64,000 nt of DNA, taken from Hyphomicrobium sp. LHD-15. Its GTDB lineage: Bacteria; Pseudomonadota; Alphaproteobacteria; Rhizobiales; Hyphomicrobiaceae. Of the stretch, positions 41,120 through 51,538 are shown one piece after another. How positions within the stretch are numbered: the stretch's first letter is position 1; the number at the start of each line of letters is the position of its first letter. A program made the position numbers and the translations under genes. The stretch lies in the NCBI RefSeq assembly GCF_031157355.1, contig NZ_JAVIFT010000001.1, forward strand, positions 744,001-808,000, in the 5' to 3' direction. A model generated the notes under the pieces. The model was not told where the DNA came from. It saw nothing but the letters and a program-made list of their open reading frames with translations, and searched no databases.

Positions 41120-44100
41120 TCAGTCGTCGGCCGGGACGCCTTCGGTCAGGAGGCCGACGTTGCCGCCGGTCGCGGTGATGTCCGTGCTGCGGACACGCTC
41201 GGTCGCGAAGCGCGCGACGTAGTTCGGACCGCCAGCCTTGGGGCCGGAGCCCGAAAGCCCCTCGCCGCCGAACGGCTGCACGCCCGGCACCGCGCCGATC
41301 TGGTTGCGGTTCACGTACAGATTGCCGACGCGGGCGTGCTCGGCCACGTAATCCGCCACGTTGCCGATGCGGCTGTGGAGAGCCAGCGTCAGCCCGTAGC
41401 CCGACGCGTTGATCGCCTCGACCACTTTCGGCAAATGGCCGCCGGCAAAACGAACGACATGCAGGATGGGGCCGAACACTTCTCGTTCCAGGAGGCCCAT
41501 GCGCTCGATCTCGTAGCACGCAGGCGTGACATACGTGCCAGCACGGCAGGCATTGGGAAGCCGCACGTCGATCAGCTCACGGGCGTCACGCTGCATGCGG
41601 ACCTTGTGGGCTTCGAGCGCATCCTGGGCGGCTTCGTCGATCACCGGGCCGATATCGGTCGCGTAATCGAAGGGATCGCCGACGTCGAGAGCTTCGATCG
41701 CGCCGGTCAACATGCGGATGGTGCGGGTTGCGATCTCGTCCTGGACGAACAGCACGCGCAGCGCCGAGCAGCGCTGGCCGGCACTGTCGAAGGCGGACCG
41801 CACGGCGTCGCGGATCACCTGCTCGGGCAAGGCACTGCTGTCGGCGATCATGGCGTTGAGACCGCCGGTTTCGGCGATCAACGGCACGATATCCGCCTTG
41901 CGGTCGGCGAGCGCTTTCTGGATGGCCCAGGCCGCCTCGTTGCCGCCAGTAAAGGCCACGCCCTTCACTCTCGGGGATTTGACAAGCGCCGCGCCAACCG
42001 CGCCGCTTCCCGGCAAGAGATGCAGAACGTTCTTCGGCACGCCGGCTTCGTGCAGGATGCGAACGGCCAGCATGGCGGCGACCGGCGTCTGCTCGGCCGG
42101 CTTGGCGAGAACCGGATTCCCGGCAGCCAGCGCAGCGGCAATCTGGCCCACGAAGATCGCAATCGGGAAATTCCACGGTGCGATGCACGCAAACGGACCG
42201 CGCCCCTGCAAAGCCAGCGTGTTGGTTTCGCCGGTCGGGCTCTTGAGAGCAATCGGCGCGCTCATCAGGCGGCGCGCTTCGACCGCATAGTAACGCAGGA
42301 GATCGGCGGTCTCGCGCACCTCGGCAAGGGCCGCCGGCAGCGTCTTGCCGGCTTCGCGCACCAAGATCGCCATCAGCTGCGCGCGGTCGCGCTCCACCAT
42401 ATCCGCCGCGAGATCCAGAATTTTGGCCCGCTGCACGCCACCGAGCTTGTCCCAGCCGTGAGCCGCGCGCTCGGCACTGAGGATCGCGGTGTCGACATCG
42501 CGGGGGGTCGCGATGCGCACGCTGCCCAAACGCTCGCGCCGATCATGCGGGCAAGTCAGCAGCGCGGCCTGCGGGCCGCCGACGGTCTCGACGCCGTCGA
42601 TGATCGGACCAGCATCGAACGAGCGCGCGAGGACTGTCTCCATATCGGAGACGAGAGCCTGGCGCGCGGTGCGATCCGTCAATGCGACGCCGAACGAATT
42701 CTTGCGCTCGGGCCAGAAGATGTCACGCGGGCGCGGTAGCGGCTTGGCCGCACTCTGCTCCAGCCGTTCGCGCTCGGCGGCCTCGACCGGATCGCGAATG
42801 ATCTGAGGGATCGGAGCTTCGGCGTCGGCAAGGCGGTTGACGAACGAGGTGTTGGCGCCGTTCTCGAGCAGGCGGCGGACGAGGTAGGACAGAAGATCCT
42901 CGTGCTCGCCCACCGGTGCATAGATGCGGCACGGATGAATAAGCTTGCCGGGGGCGGAGACTTCTTCGTAGAGCGCCTCGCCCATGCCGTGGAGGCGCTG
43001 AAACTCGAACGCCGTCTGCCCTGCCGCGACGATCGCCGAGGCGACCGTATGCGCGTTGTGGGTCGCGAACTGAGGATAGAACGCCTTGGCGTCCGACAGG
43101 ATCAGACGCATGCAGGCGAGATAGGATACGTCGGTGTGCACCTTGCGGGTCAGCACCGGATAATCGGCAAGGCCGCGTTCCTGGGCCCATTTGATTTCGC
43201 TGTCCCAGTAGGCGCCCTTGACGAGGCGGACGGGGATGCGCTTGCCGGTTGCTTCCGACAGGCGCCGAAGCCATCGAATGGTCGGGATCGCGCGCTTTCC
43301 GTAGGCCTGCACCGCGAGGCCGAGGCCGGTCCATTTCGCGAGGGCCGGATCGACGAAAGCGCGGCCGAAAAGATCGAGCAGGATCTCGTGGCGATCCTGC
43401 TCCTCTGCGTCGATCGTCACAGCAAGGCCACGCGCTTCGGCCGCCCGAAGCAATTCCATCAGCCGCGGATAAAGCTCTTCGGAGAGGCGCGCTTCCTTGC
43501 CGGGCTCGTAGCGCGGATGCAGCGCCGACAGCTTCACTGAAAGGCTGGGCCGGGCGATCAGCGCGTCCGGATGCGACAACGGATTGGGGCCGGCTGCGAC
43601 GCCAACAGCGTCGATAGCCGCCATGTAGCGGTCAAAGTAGCGCTCGGCGTCCTTCTCGGTCTTGGCCGCTTCACCCAGCATGTCGTAGGAGAAACGGAAG
43701 CCGCGTGCTTCGTACGGGGCCGAACGGGCCAGAGCGTCGCGGATCGAGCGGCCGAGGACGAACTGATCGCCGAGCAGCTTGACGGCTTGGCGCACGGCCT
43801 GGCGGATCACCGGCTCGCCCGAGCGCGCAGCAAGGCGCTTCAAGGCCTCCCAAGGGTTCGCGCCGCGTGTTTCGCGAAGCTTGACCAGCCGCCCGGTCAG
43901 CATCAGGCCCCAAGTCGAGGCGTTGACCAGCAGGCTGTCGGAATGGCCGCGATGGCGCTCCCACTGACCGCCCGCGATCTTCTCGGCGATAAAGCGGTCG
44001 GCGGTCTCGGCGTCGGGGATGCGCAACAGCGCTTCCGCGAGGCACATCAAAATGACGCCTTCCTCGCTCGACAGACCGTACTCCCGCATGAAGGCATCGA

Positions 44101-44320
44101 CGCCGTGGTGCGCGCCGGCCGTGCGGGCGGCCTCGACCAGCGAACGGGCCAGATCCGACGACCGGCGGCGCTCTTCGTCGGTGAAAACGGCGCGCTCGAC
44201 CAAGCCGCCGACCAGACGGGTCTCGTCGGTCAGGTGGTGAGCAGCGATCTCGTCGCGCGGCGGAAGCAGGACTTCACCGGCAGACACGCCGGCGAACTCG
44301 GATTTTCTCAGCGCAACCAT
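41120..44320 (-). CDS. putA: Bifunctional proline dehydrogenase / P5C dehydrogenase PutA
   Basis: Oxidises proline to glutamate in two steps through a channelled intermediate. At 1066 residues it is a short-type PutA without the N-terminal ribbon-helix-helix repressor domain, so it should not autoregulate. The PRODH barrel (about 170-480) shows RFSYDMLGEAAKT, VKLSALHPRYE, RLVKGAYWDSEIKWAQ and YAPVGEHEDLLSYLVRRLLENGANTSFVNR. The aldehyde dehydrogenase half has APWNFPIAIFVGQ, GNPVLAKPAEQTP, ETGGLNAMI and the catalytic Cys in DSAGQRCSALR. The start at 44320 follows GAGGGGA. It is divergent from a GGDEF-EAL gene. Confidence 0.98.
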   Translation of the reverse strand: MVALRKSEFAGVSAGEVLLPPRDEIAAHHLTDETRLVGGLVERAVFTDEERRRSSDLARSLVEAARTAGAHHGVDAFMREYGLSSEEGVILMCLAEALLRIPDAETADRFIAEKIAGGQWERHRGHSDSLLVNASTWGLMLTGRLVKLRETRGANPWEALKRLAARSGEPVIRQAVRQAVKLLGDQFVLGRSIRDALARSAPYEARGFRFSYDMLGEAAKTEKDAERYFDRYMAAIDAVGVAAGPNPLSHPDALIARPSLSVKLSALHPRYEPGKEARLSEELYPRLMELLRAAEARGLAVTIDAEEQDRHEILLDLFGRAFVDPALAKWTGLGLAVQAYGKRAIPTIRWLRRLSEATGKRIPVRLVKGAYWDSEIKWAQERGLADYPVLTRKVHTDVSYLACMRLILSDAKAFYPQFATHNAHTVASAIVAAGQTAFEFQRLHGMGEALYEEVSAPGKLIHPCRIYAPVGEHEDLLSYLVRRLLENGANTSFVNRLADAEAPIPQIIRDPVEAAERERLEQSAAKPLPRPRDIFWPERKNSFGVALTDRTARQALVSDMETVLARSFDAGPIIDGVETVGGPQAALLTCPHDRRERLGSVRIATPRDVDTAILSAERAAHGWDKLGGVQRAKILDLAADMVERDRAQLMAILVREAGKTLPAALAEVRETADLLRYYAVEARRLMSAPIALKSPTGETNTLALQGRGPFACIAPWNFPIAIFVGQIAAALAAGNPVLAKPAEQTPVAAMLAVRILHEAGVPKNVLHLLPGSGAVGAALVKSPRVKGVAFTGGNEAAWAIQKALADRKADIVPLIAETGGLNAMIADSSALPEQVIRDAVRSAFDSAGQRCSALRVLFVQDEIATRTIRMLTGAIEALDVGDPFDYATDIGPVIDEAAQDALEAHKVRMQRDARELIDVRLPNACRAGTYVTPACYEIERMGLLEREVFGPILHVVRFAGGHLPKVVEAINASGYGLTLALHSRIGNVADYVAEHARVGNLYVNRNQIGAVPGVQPFGGEGLSGSGPKAGGPNYVARFATERVRSTDITATGGNVGLLTEGVPADD

Positions 44321-44591
44321 GGAGTCCCCTCTTCTCAGCGAGAGCACACCTGATTCTTAGGGCGTTTGCACAGTAGCAGATGGAACCTGGCTGTGAGTTG
44401 TACAACGCCCCCGGGCTATCGGGTGACAGGGCTTTCGAGCACCCCAACCGGCCGCCTAAGCCTTTGTTGAATGGCGTTTTTCAGCGTATTCCCGAGACGT
44501 GAAACATCGCCCCGCCTTCAACCCACAATTTGCGTTGTCCATCAGTTGTTTACTCCTTGCAGATAAAGTTTTTAGGCAACTAGGAGGCTTC

Positions 44592-47282
44592 GTGCACAAC
44601 CGGGACCCGATCTCGGGCGCCGCCGGCATTGTCCGTTCGGAGGACGCAAAGCCGGTCTCCGGCGCCTCAAAATTCGGCCGCCTCGCCTCGAGCGGAAAGA
44701 TCCACCGGGTCTATTTCGTTCTGGCAGCCATCAACGTGGTCGTGATGATCGCGAGCCTCTCGCTCGCGCATCACGGCAACGCGCTGCTGTTCGGCACCTT
44801 GCAATCGACGCTGACGCGCAACACCCTGCTCGAGAAGATCGACGAGTTCCGCACCATCGCCGGCCGTGTCAGCGCGCCAGGCAACGACGTGTTCCAGAGC
44901 AAGGATCCCGAAGCGGAGCTTGGATTCCTGGAGGCCGCGCTCTCGGACTCCCGCCAGCACGCCGATATCCTGCTCAAGGGACTCTCGATCATCGACGAAG
45001 ACTGGCTGCTCGCGCAGCAACGTGTGTACGTCGGTAAGATCGACAATCTGATCGTTTCACTTGGCCTCCAGGCACGCAACGTGCTCGAGACCTACCAGCG
45101 CGGCAACATCGAAGCGGCCATCGTCCGTGCCGCCCGTCTCAATCAGCAGCACAGATACATCAACTTCACCGTCGGCAAGGCGGCCGAGGCAATGCGCAAG
45201 GCGGAAGCCGCGGAGAAGGTTTTGCGTCTCCAGGTTTCGCAAGGCATGAGCCAGGTCGAGCTGGTGCTGGCGTGCGTCGTGTTCTTCGTCGTCGGCTGCG
45301 TCACGATCTATGGTTTGCGGCTTGCCCGCCTGCTGCAGGCCCAGCGCGACGAACTCGCCTCCTTCAATACCGCACTCGAAGCCCGCGTCGCCGATCGTAC
45401 GGCCGAGCTCGAAACGGCCAACGCACGCGCGCAGGTGCTCAATTCCGAACTCGCGTTCAAGGTCAGCGCCCTCAAGGACGCGCAGGCGGAAATGATCCGC
45501 AAGGACGAGCTCATTCTACAGAGCGCGCGTTTCGATGCCGCTCTCCAGCATATGCCGATCGGGATGTCATGGTTCGACGCCGAGCGCCGGCTCGTCACGT
45601 GCAACCGCGCGTATCTCGAGGTTTACGGCTTCGACGAGAGCCTCGCGGAAGCAGGAAGCACGCTGGACGCACATTTCAATCGCATCAAGCAACTCGCCGA
45701 AGAGGGCGGCAACACGCCCCGGACAAACTACCTCGACGAGGCGCTTCTCCAGCATCGCGCGGAAATGGACGTCAATGGGCGGTGGACCTCCGAAAGCGAA
45801 CTTTCCGATCAGAAGATCGTGCGCATGACGTCCGGCCCCATTCCGGACGGCGGGTGGATCCTCATTCACGAAGACATCACCGACGAGCGCCGCCGCACCG
45901 CGCGGATCGCGCATATGGCGGGTCATGATGCCCTCACCGATCTTCCGAACCGCATGCTGCTGCGCCAATGCGCCGAAGGCGCGCTGGCCGAGCTCGACAG
46001 CCTCGGACACGTTTCGGTCCATCATCTCAATCTCGACCGCTTCAACGACGTGAACAATACGCTCGGCCACACCGTCGGAGACGAAGTGATCCGACAGGTT
46101 GCAGAGCGGCTTCTCGCCTGCGCCGGCTCGGCCAATACGGTGGCCCGCGTCGGAGGCGACGAGTTCGTCGTGCTGCTGACGACGGCAAACGCAGCCGCAG
46201 CCGCCCCTGATCTCGCGAGCCGCATCCTGGAGGCGATCAGCGCGCCGTTCGAAATCGGCGGGCGGAAGGTCAAAATCGAAGGCAGCCTCGGCTATGCGGT
46301 GGCTCCCGCGGACGGCACCGAGGCCGATACACTGTTCCGCCATGCCGACGTTGCGCTGCGTTTCGCGAAATGCGAGGGCCGCGGACACTGGAAGGCGTTC
46401 GAGGCGGGCATGGAGGAGCGCCTTTCCGAGCGGCGCGATATCGAACGCGATCTCGGCGAGGCGATCGCCAACGGCGAACTCGAAGTGCACTACCAGCCGA
46501 TCATCGAAGCGAAATCGCGCAAGCTTTCCGGCGCCGAAGCGCTGGTTCGCTGGCGCCATCCGACGCGCGGGCTGGTGCCGCCGGCCGAGTTCATTCCGAT
46601 CGCCGAGGAGAGCGGCCTTATCGGCGAGATCGGCGCGTGGGTTCTCAAGACCGCCTGCACGCAGGCCGCCAAATGGCCGCAAGGCATGCGGATCGGCGTC
46701 AATCTCTCGCCGATCCAGTTCCAGAGGGGCGAACTGGACGCGCTGGTCCGCGACACGCTGGCCGAAACCGGCCTCGCCCCGGCTTCGCTCGAACTCGAAC
46801 TCACCGAAACCGCCTTGCTCGCGGACAGCGACCAGACGGTCGGCGTCCTGCAGCAGATCCGTGCCCAGGGCGTGCGCATCGCTCTCGACGATTTCGGAAC
46901 CGGCTACTCTTCACTCGCCTACCTCAGGCGTTTTCCGTTCGACAAGATCAAGATCGACCGCTGCTTCATCGCCGATCTCGACGCAAACCGTACCGATACA
47001 CTCGCGTTCGTGCGCGCGATCTGTGCGCTCGGACATGCGCTGAATCTCACCATCACCGCCGAAGGCGTCGAGACCGAAGAGCAGCTCGCGGCCGTCACCG
47101 AGGAAGGCTGCACGGAGATCCAGGGCTATTTCTTCAGCCCGCCTGTGCGCGCCGACGTCTTCGACCGGCTGTTGCTGGCCTTCGGAGCGGTAAGCCGCGC
47201 GTCGAGCCCTCCGCGCGAACGCCATCGCGCTTCCTCCGCGTCGATAGAGCCGTTCAAGCGGACACCTTCGCAGGCTTCTTGA
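44592..47282 (+). CDS. Membrane-bound PAS-GGDEF-EAL protein with a degenerate cyclase active site
   Basis: An 896-residue inner-membrane signalling protein. One membrane helix (about 40-58), a helical periplasmic sensor (60-220), a second helix (222-243), a coiled coil (250-308) and a PAS domain (308-430) precede GGDEF (about 440-600) and EAL (about 620-870). GGDEF (521-525) is intact, but the canonical DxDxFKxxND reads NLDRFNDVNN: the first metal-binding Asp is Asn480, and the Lys and final Asp are lost, so cyclase activity is doubtful. The EAL half (EALVRW, NLSPIQF, ELTETALL, DDFGTGYSS, AEGVETEEQ) looks active, giving a probable phosphodiesterase. GTG at 44592 has a perfect AGGAGG. It is divergent from putA. 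Confidence 0.93.
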   Translation: MHNRDPISGAAGIVRSEDAKPVSGASKFGRLASSGKIHRVYFVLAAINVVVMIASLSLAHHGNALLFGTLQSTLTRNTLLEKIDEFRTIAGRVSAPGNDVFQSKDPEAELGFLEAALSDSRQHADILLKGLSIIDEDWLLAQQRVYVGKIDNLIVSLGLQARNVLETYQRGNIEAAIVRAARLNQQHRYINFTVGKAAEAMRKAEAAEKVLRLQVSQGMSQVELVLACVVFFVVGCVTIYGLRLARLLQAQRDELASFNTALEARVADRTAELETANARAQVLNSELAFKVSALKDAQAEMIRKDELILQSARFDAALQHMPIGMSWFDAERRLVTCNRAYLEVYGFDESLAEAGSTLDAHFNRIKQLAEEGGNTPRTNYLDEALLQHRAEMDVNGRWTSESELSDQKIVRMTSGPIPDGGWILIHEDITDERRRTARIAHMAGHDALTDLPNRMLLRQCAEGALAELDSLGHVSVHHLNLDRFNDVNNTLGHTVGDEVIRQVAERLLACAGSANTVARVGGDEFVVLLTTANAAAAAPDLASRILEAISAPFEIGGRKVKIEGSLGYAVAPADGTEADTLFRHADVALRFAKCEGRGHWKAFEAGMEERLSERRDIERDLGEAIANGELEVHYQPIIEAKSRKLSGAEALVRWRHPTRGLVPPAEFIPIAEESGLIGEIGAWVLKTACTQAAKWPQGMRIGVNLSPIQFQRGELDALVRDTLAETGLAPASLELELTETALLADSDQTVGVLQQIRAQGVRIALDDFGTGYSSLAYLRRFPFDKIKIDRCFIADLDANRTDTLAFVRAICALGHALNLTITAEGVETEEQLAAVTEEGCTEIQGYFFSPPVRADVFDRLLLAFGAVSRASSPPRERHRASSASIEPFKRTPSQAS

Positions 47283-47378
47283 GGGCGTATGTCCAGTTCC
47301 TCTTGACGGACGGCCCGCCCCGGCGTCACTTCCCGGCTGCCCCACGTGCCACTGCGCGCGGGGAGACCGGAGTGAGCC

Positions 47379-48194
47379 TTGAATATCGTTCGGACGATCG
47401 CAGACCTCAGGGGTGAGATCGCGCGCTGGCGCGTCGCCGGGCAGAGCATCGCGCTGGTTCCGACCATGGGTGCGCTGCATGCCGGGCATATCGCGCTCGT
47501 CGGCGCGGCGCTTTCGATAGCGGACCAGGTTGTCGTTTCCATTTTCGTCAACCCGACGCAGTTCGCGCCCAACGAAGACCTGGCGCGCTACCCGCGCGAC
47601 GAGGCGGGCGATGTGGCGAAGCTCGCGGGCGCAGGCGCGCACCTGGTTTGGGCCCCCAACGTCGCGGAGATGTATCCGCCGGGTTTTGCGACCCAAGTGG
47701 CGGTCGGCGGCGCGGCCTTGCCGCTCGAGGGCGAATTCCGGCCGCATCATTTCGGCGGCGTGGCAACGGTGGTGTGCAAACTTCTCTCGTCGGTGACGCC
47801 CAATATCGCGCTGTTCGGCGAGAAGGACTTTCAGCAGCTCGCGGTGATCCGCCAGATGGTGCGCGACCTCGCGCTGCCGGTCGCGATCCACGGTGTGCCG
47901 ACAGTACGCGAGGAAGACGGGCTCGCGCTCTCCTCACGCAATGCCTACCTCAGCGAGGATGAGCGCTACATCGCGCCGATGCTTTACAAGGTGATCACGG
48001 ACGTGGCGCGGGGACGCGACCCCGACGAGGCTGGACAGGCATTGCTGGCTGCCGGTTTTGCCAAGCTCGATTATATCGCGGTGCGCGACGCTGAAACGCT
48101 CGGACCGTTCCAACCGGGAACGGGGCGCCCCGGCCGGGTGCTTGCCGCTGTTTGGCTCGGCAAAACGCGATTGATCGACAACGTCAGCTGCTAG
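47379..48194 (+). CDS. panC: Pantothenate synthetase
   Basis: Condenses pantoate with beta-alanine using ATP in coenzyme A synthesis; 271 residues. The nucleotidyltransferase motif PTMGALHAGH (residues 27-36) is the HxGH-type site. SIFVNPTQFAPNEDLARYPR, FGEKDFQQLAVIRQMV and REEDGLALSSRNAYL are diagnostic. The start is TTG at 47379 behind GGAGTGAG, giving MNIVRTIADL. It ends four bases inside the convergent EamA gene. panB is not adjacent. Confidence 0.97.
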   Translation: MNIVRTIADLRGEIARWRVAGQSIALVPTMGALHAGHIALVGAALSIADQVVVSIFVNPTQFAPNEDLARYPRDEAGDVAKLAGAGAHLVWAPNVAEMYPPGFATQVAVGGAALPLEGEFRPHHFGGVATVVCKLLSSVTPNIALFGEKDFQQLAVIRQMVRDLALPVAIHGVPTVREEDGLALSSRNAYLSEDERYIAPMLYKVITDVARGRDPDEAGQALLAAGFAKLDYIAVRDAETLGPFQPGTGRPGRVLAAVWLGKTRLIDNVSC

Positions 48195-49132
48195 TTGGTG
48201 GTTTCCGGCTTGCGGGTGGCGAGCCACAGACCCAGCGCGATGAGGCCGATGCCCACGCCGTGGTAGGCCTGGAGACTTTCGCCAAGCAGCAGAACCGCCA
48301 GAATCGTCCCGAAAACCGGGACGAGGTACACGATCATGCCCGCGGTGTTCGCACCTCTCAGCTCAGCCACGCGGTTGAACGCGAGGTAAGCCAGGATCGA
48401 CGCAAACAGAGCGACGTATCCGATGGCCAGAAACGCGTTCGTCGTCACCGGCATCGGGCGCACCAGAAGCGTTTCTCCGATATAGAAGGGCAGCAGCAGC
48501 AGAGCGCCGAGAGCAAAACTCGCGAACGCAAAGCTCGGCCCGTGCACGGGTGGGCGAAGGCTCAACAGAACCGTGTAAGCCGCATAGCTCACGACCGCAG
48601 CCAGCATCCAAAGATCGCCGCGCTTGAAATCCAACCCGATCAGGATTTCCGGGTCGCCATGAGACACGAGCGTCAAGGCGCCGGCCAATGACGCCACCAC
48701 GCCTGCAGCCTGACGGGGCGTCAACGTTTCCCGGAACACGAGAAAGCTGCCGAGCACGACGAGCACCGGCATGCTCGTTTGCAGCATGACGAGATTGAGC
48801 GCGGTCGTGGACTGGGCGCCAAGATACAGGAACGTGTTGAAGATGCTGATGCCCAGCGCGGTCAGCACGATCATGATCGGCCAGTTCTTCGCCATGATGG
48901 CGGCGTCGCCGCGCAAATGGCGCCAGGCGAGCGGCAGGATGAGGATTGCGGCTGCCGTCCAACGCCAAAACGCGAGCGCGATCGGGGGCACTTCGCCGGC
49001 AACGCTGCGCGCCACAATGGCGTTTCCGGCCCAGAACAGGCCCGGCAGCAGCATCAGAAAGCGCGGCTCATCGGCAAGAGCCCGCATGCAGCTGACCAGA
49101 CGGGACGATCCGCCGGCGTTGTTTCCTGACAT
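48191..49132 (-). CDS. EamA-family (DMT) transporter
   Basis: A 313-residue inner-membrane protein with ten hydrophobic helices in two EamA repeats, typical of the drug/metabolite transporter superfamily. The first repeat has FWAGNAIVARSVAGEVPPIALAFWRW, the second LALGALLLLPF and AYLAFNRVAELRGANTAGMIVYLVPVFGTILAVLLLGESLQAYHGVGIGLIALG in outline. These proteins export amino acids or metabolites; the substrate is not predictable. The start at 49132 has only a weak ribosome binding site; Met16 at 49087 is the alternative. Confidence 0.92.
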   Translation of the reverse strand: MSGNNAGGSSRLVSCMRALADEPRFLMLLPGLFWAGNAIVARSVAGEVPPIALAFWRWTAAAILILPLAWRHLRGDAAIMAKNWPIMIVLTALGISIFNTFLYLGAQSTTALNLVMLQTSMPVLVVLGSFLVFRETLTPRQAAGVVASLAGALTLVSHGDPEILIGLDFKRGDLWMLAAVVSYAAYTVLLSLRPPVHGPSFAFASFALGALLLLPFYIGETLLVRPMPVTTNAFLAIGYVALFASILAYLAFNRVAELRGANTAGMIVYLVPVFGTILAVLLLGESLQAYHGVGIGLIALGLWLATRKPETTN

Positions 49133-49447
49133 GTCCCGGTATCCCAGCGCGCTTTTGACTGCTCAGTCGCCCGAGACGGGGATACAGGAGCCGGCGCGGC
49201 CGAGCAAACGCTTATGACAAAGCGGCGTTTCGGCGCACCGGACATCAGGCGCTCGGCCACCACTCCGACGATGTTGAAGGAGAAAAGCTTACCACTGTGG
49301 CGGGTTAGCACGTCCGCCTTGCCAATCCACAGGGCGACGTGCCACCTGTCGCGACGAAAGCAATCCAATCGAGATTCGGGCCAGCACTCGTTTCGTCCCG
49401 CGTTGAGCCGCCGGGCCACGCCTCCAAGAGGCAAGGGGTGACAGCGC
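49133..49447. other. Divergent promoter region between the EamA transporter and parE
   Basis: 315 bases. Several short open frames cross it, but none has a conserved sequence or ribosome binding site. parE is preceded by AAGGGGTG. No promoter hexamers stood out. Confidence 0.45.
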
Positions 49448-51460
<2,013 letters not shown>

Positions 51461-51538
51461 CGCAGACTACGTCGGCGGCGTGCAGGCCCGTTCCACGAGC
51501 GACCCAAACGGCGGTTCCAAAGGCCTCCGCTTCCGGTG

